DNA from: Polydactylus sextarius
Lineage: Eukaryota > Chordata > Actinopteri > Polynemidae
Reading direction: 5' to 3'
Length of the DNA: 64,000 bases
Assembly: GCA_016801845.1 (NCBI GenBank)
Contig: CM028927.1
Span: 9,140,001 to 9,204,000, forward strand
Shown here: piece after piece, positions 23,088 to 37,400 of the stretch
Numbering within the stretch: position 1 is the first letter of the stretch
Layout of the letters: each line of letters begins with the position of its first letter
Translations under genes and position numbers: made by a program
The notes under the pieces: generated by a model
What the model saw: only the letters and a program-made list of their open reading frames with translations
What the model was told of the DNA's origin: nothing
The model's database searches: none

Positions 23088-24050
23088 ATACACACACACA
23101 CACACACACATATGTGTGTGTGTGTATTCTCCTGCTTAATTAAAAAATGGCTTGACAGTTACCGGTTACACACAACCTCCTCCTTTTATTGCAAAACCTT
23201 GTCTCTGTTTCCTCCAGAAGACACATAAACACGATTAGCTCTGTTGAATTTTTATCTTTTGATTCGTTCACAACTCTGAGCTGGAACATCGCCGCAATTT
23301 GTAGCCCATTTCCACCACCTCTACCGGAGGTCTTAATTTGTTTCTCATTTTCTCTCCCATTTGCAGCTTCCCCCCTCAAAGTGTTTCGCCTCATCGTATC
23401 TTCCACTCAAGTGGCTCTTTTCATTTTTTTCTGATTTACGCTCTCATCTCTTCCTGCTCCTCTTTTTTTTTTTTTTTTTTTTTTTAATTCTCAGGTCTCC
23501 TTGTCCTCATTATGGCCAAATTAAAATCATCACAATTTTGTTTTTGCAAACTCTCTCGCACAAGAACAAATAAGCGGTGAGCAGTGAGGAGTGGTTGCGC
23601 AATGTTAGCTCTTGAATGTACAATCGGACGAAATGAGAAGGATCGTGATGATGATGAGGAGGAGGAGGGGTGGAAACTCTAATAATGCTTAAGTGAAAGG
23701 CAAGATTGAGAATAAATCAGCGGTTGTTTGTCAAAGTGTGGGAGACGGTATGACCATGAAAAAAAAAAGTAGGGTGACAAAATGAGATTCACCATAGTTG
23801 TTATGACAGTTGTCTTGTCTTAATGAATATCATATCACAGTATCCAGAGCTTCAGGAGCTAAATGGAGCATGTGGTGAGCATTTTTGTCAAGTTGTAAAA
23901 AAGTTGCGAGAGTATAATATAAAGAGAGTCTTTGTCTTTTCAACATGTGGAGAACAAAAAAAAAAGTGTGTTAATGCAGGAGGTGTGTGGTTCAAAATGA
24001 AATGCACATGACCCTCACTAAGTGGTTCTCTCTCAGTATCTCAGCTATGC

Positions 24051-24120
<70 letters not shown>

Positions 24121-27100
24121 AAACAAACATCAACCCATTGCCAGTTGTCTCTGAGCAACTCTATCCATCTTCCTCTTACCATCATTCCACATCCCTTCTG
24201 CTACATATCATCCTGTCTTCTCTGTGTCCATGTTTTTGCATGTGTGTGAGAGAGAGAGAAGTGAAGACAGAAGACGGGTGGCGGTGGATAATGTGTGCAA
24301 ATTTGTCAGGGAGCATCCTGTTCTCTGTAACAAGTACAGAGCGCTCTTCTGTCACCTCTTCTGTCTGTTCGTCTCCTTTTCTCTCTCATCGTCTCCAACG
24401 CTGTTGTCTAAAAAACCCTTTAAAACCTTCACCTTCATTTATTCATATCCATCCATCCATCCCTCCCTTTCTTGGCTGACAGTCGTGTCGTGCGGAGAAA
24501 CTGTGAATAATTTATCAGGCTGGGTTGTTCTGCCCTGCCCTGCTTCCCACTTTTGTCTTGATGTGGTGCTGAAAAACACAACAGCACAACACACACAGTC
24601 ACCAAAGATATGATCAATAACCTGTGCACATTTGTATTGATTACCTATTGCATGTATGTTGGGTTTCACAGTGTAATTTTGTTGCACTGAAATCTAAGAT
24701 TTAGACTCCTGGAAGATGCTCGATAACTAAGATAGGGGGGTGTATAAGAGGATGTGGGCGCGTCTCGCACCACAAGGCCACGCCTTTAACTTAAAGTGAA
24801 GTTGAGACAAAATGAAATTGTAATATCTGTTTCCTGCTGACATGTTTTGAATTATACTGACGGAACAAAATGAGACAAAAATACATGTAAAAAAAGATGT
24901 GAAGTAAAACTGAAACTGCAGCTATTAAAAATAAAATCAGTATTCCTGTAAACCTGCAGGCAAAATATTAGGTAATTATTATTAAAATCGAAACCACAAC
25001 TAAACAGAACCTGCAACTGAATAAAACTTTTGAGTAAGAAACTTATCACAGCAGTGATCAGAGCTAATCTGGGGTTAAGCAACTTACTCACAGACTCTTC
25101 TACAGACAGAAAAATAAAATCAGTTAAGACTTAAAGTAAAATTGAAACTGCAACTATAGAAAGTATTAGTATTTTTGTAAACCTGCAACCAAATAATTTA
25201 GAAAGTGCAGGTGAAACTAAGGAGGAGGAAGATATTTGACGTCCTCCTCAGAACTGACTCTAGCCTTCAGTCCACTTTTTCCACTTTGAACATTAGTTTC
25301 AAGAGAAAAATCTTTCCAGGAAGAAAACTCACTGATCTGCTCATGTTAGCTTAAACTCTGATAGTATCCAAGAGTGTCTCTATTTATTTGCTCTAAAGTA
25401 AGATACATTTAGCTTGTCCAGCTAAATAGCTTACTGTATTTTTTTAACCTAAGTTGTAACCACACAAACCACAGTAGAGTTAGTAAGATAACAGCAAGTG
25501 CCACGGCCTTAGATGCAACGCTGCGTTTCTAAGCTAGTTAGCTGGACAAGCTAACTTTGTAGCTTCCTTCAGAGCATTTCCTTACACTTTTTCTGTTTCA
25601 CATCATGGTTTTCAAAACCCTGTCTGTGATACGTGTTTGTCTTTTGAATGTCCAACCATTTCGTAGAGTAAAAAATTAATGACTGAATGAGTTAATTTAT
25701 TCCGTCTTTGTTGTTGAAGTGATACTTGTCTTCATTGGAGAGTGCTTAAGATTAAAGGCTGTACTTTCCCTCTCTGAAAATTGAACAATAGAGCGCTTCA
25801 CCAGCAGTTTTTTTCTCCCCCTAAATCATGTGTTGAATCTAACCAGAAGATTCAGCCCGCTGCAGTGTTAGGGACGTTTTTTGCTCAGAAGGATTTCATA
25901 AAGTTTTCCTGGCAACTTCAGGCTGATTCACTTTTGAGCCATGCACACGTACTTTGAATGGTTGATGGTAGACTACACACAGATGCTAGGTAGAAGACAG
26001 TGATTGTATAGGTGTATTTTCTTCTTAAGGAGCAGGGGAGAGGAAATGTTTGTATTTTAATCTATTTTTTTAAAATTATTTTTGCTATTAAGATAAACAG
26101 AGCCTAGATTTCTTCAACAGTACGGTACCCAACTACACTAATCCAGGATCCATCATTTGCTGGTTTTGTACTGAGGTCCCATCAACAAGTATCTGATGCC
26201 AGATTAGTCTCTACCTGTGCGGTTCGAACATTGAGCAACTGTGATCTTGAGCCATTCGAGTGATTCAGATCATGTCAGTAGGTCATAAATGATGTAACAA
26301 GAAAAGTCTGGTTTACCTTCATCACAAGTTTGATGTTGTATAGTCTCCTAAAGCGCAGCTACTGATCTGAAACTACTTGTACTACTACTACTACTGTATG
26401 TGTATCTTCTGTGTCCCTTTCATTTCTTGCTTAAGACTGATCCATTGACAAATGTGCATCACAGAATATCCTAAATATACCAGCTCAATAAGGTGTGAAC
26501 ACCTGGGCTCTAACATCTGTCATCTGCTTCCAAACAAAAGCCTTATAGTGGTTTTACAGCATTAACCATAAATTAGCTCCACTGCAGCCCTGACAGCTGA
26601 AACCACAGCAACTCCTACATTATGCAGGAGCTACAAATCTACTGAAAAGGTAAATGTAGTAAGTCACCTTTCTTTGCTGTCACTTCTCATGTTGATCCAG
26701 TTTGTCAGCGCACCTTAGTGCACTGGGTCTCAAGTATAACAGTGCAACTAAATCCAGCTTTAGTGCACTTCTACAGCAGATGAAATCCATGCTGCTTCGC
26801 AGAAAACACAACATAGTGCGTGTAAACTTCACAAAAGTTGGATTTCACAATAATAAATTGTAACTGAACAAATGAGAACAAACTTAAGTTAAAATGATGG
26901 AAAAATACCTTCATAAGAAGAAGTCAAGTTAAACAGCGCTCTGCATCCCAAAATATCTCTTTAACACCCTTGATTGTGTGTGTGTTAGCGTGAGAATGAA
27001 AATCACGACAGTCTACTGTGTGACACTCAGCTGGCACATTCCATGGAGGAGCTCCGTGTGAAATGGACTGAGGAGGTGTGTATCATAATATGCAGGAGTG

Positions 27101-28241
27101 TTCGGTGTCACTTCACGTAGATGACAGACAGCGCTCCTCTCTCTCCTCCCTCCACTCACAAACACACACATACTTGAACTCAGCCTACTACTAGCATAGA
27201 TTCAGTTTGCTGACCTATTTGTTTTTATGGAAGCTATTTTTCACCGTGTTGACCAGAATTTTCTGCTTTCTAGGACAAAGAACTTCCACTAACTTCCCAC
27301 TCTTAGGGCATATTATTACAGACTTTGGGCTTGTGTGCAACCTTATACTATTCTTATCTCTGTAATATTTACTCTACTATTAAACCTGTAAATCATTTAT
27401 TTCCTATTTATTCATCCATTTTGTTTTGTGTTGCCTTCAGGTGTACCAGGGTCTTGACATCATTACCAATAAAGTGACAGCTGAGGAGCTTGCCCAGTGC
27501 AAACATCACATGATCAGCTTCGTGGACCCGCTAGTTTGCACCTACACGGTGGTGGACTTCAGGAACAAAGCCCTCGCTCTTATATCCTTACCTGGAAACT
27601 CTTAAAAAAATTGGAAGAACAGTATTTTGTGTAACACTTCTGTCTACACGTTGCTATCACCCCCTATCACATCTTCACCCTCTTTTGAATAAGTGGTAAC
27701 TGGAGAAAAGAATCCAGTCAATTTGACTAATTGGCCTGCAGGTGTACCCATCCAGCCCGTGAGCGAGTAGATTTGCAATGTCCTCGTTTTGTCAGTGTGT
27801 CTCTGCTGCAGATGTTACACTGAAAATGAGAAGAGAGATCACTAGAGATGATATTTATAGATGAATCTGTGTCTGTGGTGTGTCTACACACACACACGCA
27901 CAAATATCAGTCTTTCTATAGCTATAAGGACTTTCGTTTGCACACTGTAACATTAATCGTTACAAATAAATGCCTAAACGCAAAACCTAAACCTCAGTGT
28001 ACCCTCAACCTTAAAAGCAAGTCTTATCCCTCAAACAGTCCAGATAGAGTATGTGAAGATTGGCCAAAACATCCTCACAGTGGCTGTTTTGAACTAAAAT
28101 GTACACAGACACACACACACACTTTGGGCAGTCACACCCTCCTGCAGACACCGGTCGTCACACAGATGTGGTGAGAGGAGGCGATAACTAGAGACGGTAT
28201 AAATAGATCAGGATGGCATGCACACACACTCAAACACACAC

Positions 28242-28272
<31 letters not shown>

Positions 28273-31200
28273 ACCAGTGCGGCGGGATGCGGTAGCTCCA
28301 AGAATAGGCTCAGTGCAGAGTGAGCCTGGTGTTGGGAAAAGGGAGAAATGGAAAGAGATGAATACAGATTAAGGGGATAGAAGCGGTGTGGGGGATTTTA
28401 CACTCTAAAGCACAGAGGAGAGACAACAGAGGAGGGGAAAAAAAGCGGAGGGGGGTTGCATACTTATTAAAGCATGAGAGGGCCGCCAGGCTCGAGAAGT
28501 TCAAAGATGCAGAACCTAATGACACACCGTCAGCAACCAGTCCTTCACTCAATGCGTCAGTCACATAAACTCCCTCCCGAACCCCTTCTCTGTTTCGCTT
28601 TCATTGCTCATAGGCTTCTTGCCCTCCTTCTGTTTTTCCAGCCTTAGTTTTCCTCGCTCTTGTCAGTGATCCTCACTCTCTTTCCATCTCATTTCTCCCG
28701 CCTCAAACAATATGATGCAGTCAAGTGTACGCATGTGTGTGTGTGTGATTGTGAGAAAAAGAGCGGGGAGGTGAGTGACGATGGCTGATGGGGCTTTATC
28801 TTGTCTGAGTGGTTATTTAATTATCCCTGAGTAGAGAAGGTGGGTGACTAGAGGGAGGAAAGAGGAGGGAGAGAGGAAAAGGTGCAAGATTAGAGAAGAT
28901 GCGACAGAAAAATAGAGAGGGGAAAAAGGTGTGGCACAAAGGATCCGTCTGTGAGCAGTTTGATTTTTTTCTTCTTGTGGTTGATATTCTGATATAGTGT
29001 TGACGAACAAGAGCAAGTGTAAAACCTGACAAATGAACCTCTTACAGATTAAACTTGAAACCTCTTTTATAGGTGAATAGATAATAACCATATCAGATGT
29101 ATTATTTCCATTTGACTTTCTGTAGTTATTATTATCAGTATGAAGCAGTATTTTCTTTGGGATTAATTAAGTTCTGTTACACCTCATTACCCTGGATTAG
29201 CCTTATTGTCACTTTATTTTCATTGATACATCTAAGAAATATGCACTGGAATATTATTAGATTTACTTAACAAGTTAAACAAATTTTAAAGGAACTTAAA
29301 AACTCAAAAACTAATATCTAGGAACTATCACCCTTTCCAAGAACTGAAAAATTACATAATTTCTATGTGAGACAACACAAAAATAGATGGCATAACCTGG
29401 ACTTTGTCAGGTCAGGTCAGTGGTTGTGAAATTGTGTGATCTCTGTCACTGACAAACTACAAGCTACATGTGTTTGTAGGTTTTTAAAAAAGATATTCAA
29501 AAGATTTTGGGATATTGTATGTGTGTATGAGCAACTCATGATACAATACTGTAACTGTTGTCATATGTTGAATTAAAAAACAGGCTATTTCCTGATGTAC
29601 TGTAGACCATTATAGCCCTGACCAGATCTTTAGCAAAATGTTTTATGAAGCTGAAATTATTACATATTCTCTGCTTTTTTAAAAATGTATTTATACCTCT
29701 TCAACAGCTGTAACCAGAGACTTTTAGAGATTTTTTTGGTCGTTCATTTGTAAATGTGATATGAGGGAATCCTCCTATCGTTTTTTCATACATATGTTAA
29801 ATATTTGCTTAAAATATTTAATGGAGACGTAGAACAGACTCTGCAGAAGCAGAAAAAAAGGACATACTTTTCTGTTGAATGACTGCTTCCAGTGTATCAT
29901 CATATCAGCAACACTGCACTCACTTATTCTAAATGCTGACAAGAAGAAATTCTCTCAAAGTCAATATTCAACTTAATACTGCCGTCGCAGTCGTCTTTAT
30001 AATGTTACAGTCTATTATTGACTTTAAGTGGTATTGTTCTTGTTAATCGTGTATTCTGCTGTGGTTTTTACTTTACTGAGCCTGGTTCTTTGTTGATGCC
30101 TGGAATCACTAAAAGACAGTTTCAGCATGTTGAGGTTTTTCTGCTGATTTCCCACATTTTCTTTTATTTTATCCCAGTTCACTGATTCGCAGCACTTCTG
30201 TCATGAGATGTTATTTGATTTCCTGTTCATTATATTCTTTTAAAAGAAAAAAAAAAAAATCTGAAATGTTCCTATAAAGTATTAGACAGTCAACCCAATG
30301 CTGAATTAAGATGAGGTTTATTTGTGTTGATTCTCAATGAAACTATAGTTTCTTTGTTTTTTAAATAAATGTATTCTACTTGCCATTATTTGAGCTCTGT
30401 ATTTTGGATACAAGCACTCTAAAATCAAATTGGCAGAAAACTTGAAATCTGCCATCATGTGACTTGTCCCTGTTTTTTTGAATGTGCCTATAATAACTTA
30501 ATTATACAATAAGCGTCTTTGAAAACATGGAGTCCACACGAATAGCCCCTGGAGTTTTATGTAATTTAGCAAAATGTGACTGGCAGATTCTCAGAGTAAC
30601 TGATTGAATTACAACTAAGTAGAATTGTTTGTATGCCATTAAGGTTTTAATGCCTCTAAACAAGCTCAACAGATCGTTACCTTTGCCAAAGAGGTTTTGT
30701 TTTCATCCGTGTCTGTGTTTGATTTGTCAGGATTACCCAAAAAGTACTGAACTGCATTTTCATCTGTCTTTGGAAATAATTTATGGATCTTATTGGAAAA
30801 AAAGGATCATACATACATATGGTGTTGAGATCTATGTGCTTGTACAAACAGGTGTAGATGTTTATTATATTTCTGATGTCATAGATGTGAAGGATTGTTT
30901 GTTTCTGCTGTCATAATAGTTTTAATTATCATGTGTTCATGTACATAAATTGTGTGCAGATCAGTTTCCTCCTTAACACACCAAACATAAATGACATGCA
31001 TAGCAGAAACAAGCTGCCAATCATTGTTGGAGGAACAAATTATTACATTGAGTCTCTGCTGTGGAAAGTCTTGGTGGATACGGGGGTAAGTACCACAACG
31101 CTTCAACACAAATACACTCTCGCTCATCCTCTGTGGGCTGAATAATGTCAGAGATGCACAATGTGTACTGTGATTCCTTGGTTGCAACTTTTCAGATTTT

Positions 31201-31430
31201 TTTTTTTGCTAAGCCTGAAATGAATAACTCTCAACAGGAGAATGAAGAATCAGGGGATGGAGGAGACGGAGCTCCAAAAAGGAAGCTAGAAATGGAAAAA
31301 CTCGAAGGAGCTGAGTTGCACAAGCGACTGTCTGAGGTGGACCCAAACATGGCTGCCATGTTGCACCCTAATGACAAACGAAAAATTGCCAGGTGATACA
31401 GCTCTTAGTATTTGTTACATCTGGCAGCAA

Positions 31431-31471
<41 letters not shown>

Positions 31472-34400
31472 ATAAAAGCTACAACACACACATGTTAAGC
31501 TTGTGCCACTAATTCAACATTGTTTTGTCAGAAGTGAATGACATCATCTTTACATAAGTGGAAATGGACACAGTGTACAGTGTTGTTTAGGTGTGTTTAG
31601 TGTGTGTAATGTGAGTTTGTTGCTGTCTTTTTGAGTTTTCTCATGTTTTGTGCAACTTTTTGAAAGGCTAATGCTCTGTGTGAGGCAGTCACAGTATACG
31701 ACCTCCACCCAAACTACGCTGACAAGACGAGTGTCTGCTTACACACATACACACACACACACACATACACCAGTCACAGCTTAATGAGTAGCAGTCAATG
31801 CACTCTGGTCTTTTGTGTGAGCAGGTTAGGTTACCCTGCTCTTCTAGTTGACAGGAGAGGACAGGAATCATCTTCATCATAACCTCAGAGTGCAGTCAGG
31901 CACGAAAGAAGAATCTGTCTTGGATTTAAATCTGAACATTTTCAAAGTTTGGTTAAAAAAAGTAACTGTGTTCTGGTGAGAAAAAAGAAAAAGGAGTAAA
32001 GAAGTTGGATGTTTTAATTGACATTTGATGTAATGGATGGTTAACTCATCTTATCTTAGTTTTCTGAGGCCTGACATGCAGAGATTAGGTGATGTAAATT
32101 CATAGTATAGTGGAGATCATATGAATTTGTAGCAGTCTAAAAAATGATTTTGTTGTTTCAACACAATGTCTTGGGGAGAAATGCAACTGAGCGTTTCATA
32201 TATCTACAGGAGCCTTCAAATCCATGAGGAGACTGGTGTTCCCCATAGTCAGTGGCTGGAGGAGCAGAAGGGGCAGGAAGGAGCTGATGGGCTTGGAGGT
32301 CCGCTGAGGTACCCGGACCCCTGCATCTTCTGGCTGCACTCTGACATGGAGGGTGAGGAGGAAGGATCGGACCAATTTCCATACATGCAAACAACAGAAA
32401 CACTGATATTGAGATGGAATAGTCATTGTAGCATGAAATACGCCTTTAAGTGTGTCCGTCTCATTTTTCTGCTACATTTCTTTGTTTTTCCTCCTCTCTG
32501 TTCATCTCCAGTTCTAGACAGGCGGTTGGACACTCGCATTGATGAGATGTTGGCTTCAGGACTGATGGAGGAGCTCAGAGACTTTCATGTCCGCTACAAT
32601 CAGCAAAAAGTCCAGGATGACAGGTGAATAAATCAACTGTAACACATGTTCACCCTCCCGAATACACTCAATCAGGTCCTGTTTGTCAGAAATTCATAAG
32701 GGCAAAAGAAAACATTAGAACAAGGATTTTTTAGATCTTGGAAAACGATGGTCGTGGCTTGTTTTTCTAATAATCCATCTCCACAAATACAGGATGTGAT
32801 TTGGAGTCATATGTATGTTATATTTGTCCTTGGCCCTGTATTCACTGCTGACCATTACAAGGTGGTCTGAAGGTTCAGTGTCTGAGTACCAAGTTCAAGA
32901 TCACATTCTCAGCCTCAGTTAAATTAATGATCCAGACATTCAGTCTGGATCCACAGTTAACTCCTCTTGTACATGCAACCAGTAGGAGGGAAGTGAACTC
33001 GGCCAAGCATCTATCCACTCATTTATTTTTTTCTTCCCAGGCTGACAGGTCACTCTGTTCTGCACGGGCTCCTTTCCCAAAAGCCTGGAGACCAATTTAG
33101 ATACAGGCCACCCTGTTGAGAGTTGAGATCAGATGGGGCCGATATTTCTTTTGGATGTCCAGTGATTATTAATAATTGCAATGATAAGGCTCCTCCGTAG
33201 GACATTAGCACTACCAGGGGAGTCTGATGATTGGTGCTTGTTACCTCAGGGCCTCAGGAAGTTAATCACACGCTGAATCACACACTTTCTGTCGGCCCTG
33301 GAACAAATTACTTACAGTCCTTTACAGTTAAACTGTAGGGTCCTTTTTGACAATGTAGTAGTATGGTGCATATCAGTGTTACTGTGATCTAGAGACATGG
33401 TTATTTTTCCTATTTCTCTGTGTGCGTCATAATTAAATAACCAATCTCCTATAGTTATAATATGACAGCCCGCTCCTATACTTCCAGAGACGACAGCCAC
33501 GTTTGACATAACCCATTTGTGGCAACTCTGAAGACCGAATAATTTGACAGATCCATTAATATAAGATGAGGAGCAAATTTACTTTCACTAAAACCACTAC
33601 GGCTGAGATTTGTTCGCATACTTCTGCCAAAACCACAATAGTACTTTTAGCATGGCTGCCAGGAGGAAAAATACTTAACACCTTACTTTGCTGTGAGCTG
33701 TGACTTGTTGCGAACGGCCGACTGGATGGATGATGTAGTTTATATTATTATAATGTGGGCATCGATGTGTTTTTGTTGTGAAAGAGTCACAGTTGGAAGA
33801 GTGAAAACCCACACACCAGAGTCCATTTACCGCCTAGATGAGCAGAAATGTAATATAAAAGAGTTTCTTCAGTTGTTTATGAATGACCTCTCATAGCCAC
33901 TATGGAAAATGTCTGAATTTCCAATTTCAAGCACACACACCAATGGATATAGCAAACTTTATTTTTTACTTTTACTTAGCAACAAGCTCTTTCTTTGGCA
34001 GGAACAAATTCTCCACATTGTGTCTACCAGGACATTTCTACATTTAGCTACAGCCACTACCTACTCACCATATGGTGCGGTAATAGAGGAAAATGCATCA
34101 AATTGTAATATCTGGTTAATTTTTTTTTCTTTCTTTCTTCTTTTTTTCTGCTTTTGATAAATTAATACAGGGTTAAAATTGACATTAGAATTAGTCTTGT
34201 ATAAAAAAGTGTTTTGTGTGTAACATGAAATATGCACAGACATGTAAAGATGCCCCACTAATGTCTGAAACAGATATGTGGGGACAAACTGCTGTGTGGC
34301 TGTCTTTAGCAGCAGATATCGATATTGTGTGTGTGTGTGTGTTGGGGTGTGGCTGCAGCGGGTTGATGCATTGGTGGAAAGATGCCCAGGAAGCTGCCAA

Positions 34401-37400
34401 TTCCCTTCTTTCGTCCCTCCTTTCTTTCATCACCCCATCCCACCTCATCAACCAGCCTCCTCCTCTCTCTGTCTCTCTCTCTCTCCATCTCTGCCACTAT
34501 TGCCCTCTCAGCAATCTGATCACCCTAGCACTTTACTCCCCCCACTCTTCTCTCTCTCTTTCTCTCTGGTCTGTCTGTCTCTCCTTTACCCTCGTGTCTC
34601 CATCCCCGGCTGGCTGCCGTGGCCAGACATCAAGGTCAGATCTCTCCCTCCCTCTGCCTTTCTCTTCCTCCCTCCGTTGACTCTACATTTCCTGTGCTCT
34701 GCCGCTATTCTCAAATTTCTGTCTCTGCCCGTCTCGCCAGATTTATTTTTGTTATTTCCTCCTCTTGTTTCTGTTACAAGTCATAAGTAATGGGTCCAAA
34801 CACAAGTAATTATTATTATTATTATTATTATAACAATGTTTGGTTTACAATATGTTTAGAAAAAGGCGGTTTGAGCTCAATAACCATTGAAAAGAAAATT
34901 CCCCTCAAAACAAAAGATAAGATAAAAGCAAGTATAAATCAATGTCAGTTCAAAGAAGCGGTTTAAAAAAAAAAAAAAAAACTGTAGTTCACATGTTCAC
35001 AATAATGACCTCAACATCAGGTTTTTCTGCATAATTGTTTGTCTGCCAATAGCAGGAATTAAAATCTGCGCAGGTTGTTGTGCAATAGTGAATTCAGAGA
35101 TGCTATCTAAGGAAATGAAAAATAGCTGCTTTGTTTCAGTCAAGTCTATGAGAACACAGCAGATTTAAAATTATAATTTAACTGCACTTTTTGTATTTAT
35201 ATAGGATTTAAACTCATATGGATATGATGAGATTATTATATAAAATGTGTTAATGTTAATAGCAGCACCTGCTGGCTTGTAACACCATTTACATTCGCTT
35301 TCAATCATTAAAAACCATGCAGAAGTCAGTGCTCGCAGCTTTATAATCACCAGAAACCTTCAGAGTCAAAGTTATCGAGGTGCTTGTTGTCCATACGGTC
35401 TGAACTTGAACTGCTGGTGGCAACTAAATATGATGCAGATGAGCCAAAATCAAAGTAAACAGGCTAAAAACACAGAGGAGCACATAGTTTCATGTCCAGT
35501 AGTCGGACACTTTGTGAGATTTATGATCCGTAACTTTTCATTGATTATAAGCCATTTTGAATACAGATAATTCATCCAATTTTCAAAAAAAAAATTGTAT
35601 GGTTTAAAAAAATTCTCCCCTTTTTCACGGTTAAACACTTTATTTCAACTCATGGCTTTCACCTTGACCATTAGCTTTACAGATAAAAGAAATAATCTTT
35701 TCAGTATTTGAATTAAGAAGCTGCTTCTATATTGGGAGCGGTATATCTTAACAACAATGCACATATTGGTGAGATGTGGTCTGATATTCTCGGACATGTT
35801 CTGTTTGCTGAATTAACCGGCGGGCTTTTGCCTCAACCTGATGTCACTGCGGTCAGGCTACAGTGTCCCAGCACCCGTGGGTCCCTCTGCCAGTGCCATT
35901 CAGTTTTTTTAATGTCATTCTGTCACTTTGTCCCCCGAAGGGCTGCACATCTGTTCAGACTGATATATTGTTCAGGGAGGGAAGGAGAGATAGAGGAGGA
36001 GGAGAAGGTGACATGAGTCACCACTGGGTGTCTAGAAATGTCAAGTTAGAAATGGAAACTTTTTGTATTGATGGATAATGTTTCATTCTCTCCTCTTCTT
36101 TCTTCCTCTCTGTTCTCTTGTTTTCTCCTCTCTCAAGTCAGTCTTATCAACATGGGATTTTCCAGTCCATTGGTTTTAAGGAGTTTCATGACTACCTGAC
36201 TGCTCCTGAAAGCAGCACCCAGCAGGAGAAAGACACACTACGAGGCAAAGGTCAGAAAAATGTCTGTTCAGAGTCGTGATGGTGGATTAAGGTTCTCTGG
36301 TTGACTGACTGGCTGACTAATCAACCACAAGAATGAATTTAAAGAATATTTTTTTCTTGTCTCCTTTTCATCTACAATGGCCTCATCTAGGTATAGAAGG
36401 CATGAAGATCGCCACTAAGCGTTACGCCCGCAAACAGAATAAATGGGTCCGTAACCGCTTCCTTAAACGTGAGTAACCTCCACTCATCTCATTCACTATG
36501 TGTTTGCACGTGTGTTTGTGTCCTCTACGGTCCAGTTCCTTAGCAATCAGCACTCTCTTTAACAAGATGCGATTCATGCTCTCCATTAGGCAAACAATAA
36601 GCTTCTCAGACACCGTATTGTGGTCCAGGAGAGAGAGAGAGAGAGAGAGAGTGAGTGAGTGAGTGAGTGAGTGAGTGAGTGAGTGAGTGAGTGAGTGAGT
36701 GAGTGAGTGAGTGAGTGAGTGAGTGAGTGAGTGAGTGAGTGAGTGAGTGAGTGAGTGAGTGAGTGAGTGAGTGAGTGAGTGAGTGAGTGAGTGAGTGAGT
36801 GAGTGAGTGAGTGAGTGAGTGAGTCTGTATTTGCAGTCATGTGTGTGTTGCACAGTAGGACTAGTGTGATCAGTCAGTGCTTGCCTTGATTTTTGGTGAC
36901 ACATATGAACAGTAGTTACATTTGTGGGCATTATTTAAACGATTTATTTGTTAGTTAGTGACATGTTTATTTCATTTGAAAATACAGAGTAGTTTTTTTT
37001 TTTCTTGACTTTTGTTTTGACTTTTTCTTGACTGATACTTGACTTTTTAAAAAATAGAATTATTCACTTTATTGCTGAGATAAATTAGAAGATGGGTGCT
37101 TCTTATGCTAAACAAACCACAGGTTAAATTTACATTAAGACTGGAAAAAAGGAGGGAAAAGCTTGATTCTTCTGCTAACTACTAACGTTCACCATTGTAG
37201 AAGTTATATCTTACGTCATGTTTGCTAAACAAACCGTCACCAGGCTGTTGATTAATATTCTACATGGTTAATATATTATTATAGCATGAAAACATTTCCA
37301 CTTTTCATCATAGATTTAATCATGTTACATATTTCACGTGTGGACATATAATTCATTTATTCACTGGCACAAAATTGGATTTGATTTTATGCAGTGTACA

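Larger units (their letters stand above)
16417..27440 (+). other. trit1: trit1 intron 1
   Basis: An 11-kb GT-AG intron. It holds microsatellites, an (AGC)n tract at 18,122-18,150, a hAT-like repeat remnant (18,690-19,145), a run of 21 G at 21,205, non-repetitive CNE-like stretches near 20,270-20,430 and 22,560-22,880, and diverged local duplications at 24.9-25.6 kb. No additional gene was recognised. Confidence 0.9.

Noticed and set aside
36422..36931. 169-codon minus-strand frame with a Leu-Thr-His-Ser repeat
   Set aside because: It is the translation of the GAGT microsatellite inside trit1 intron 8 and has no other protein character.
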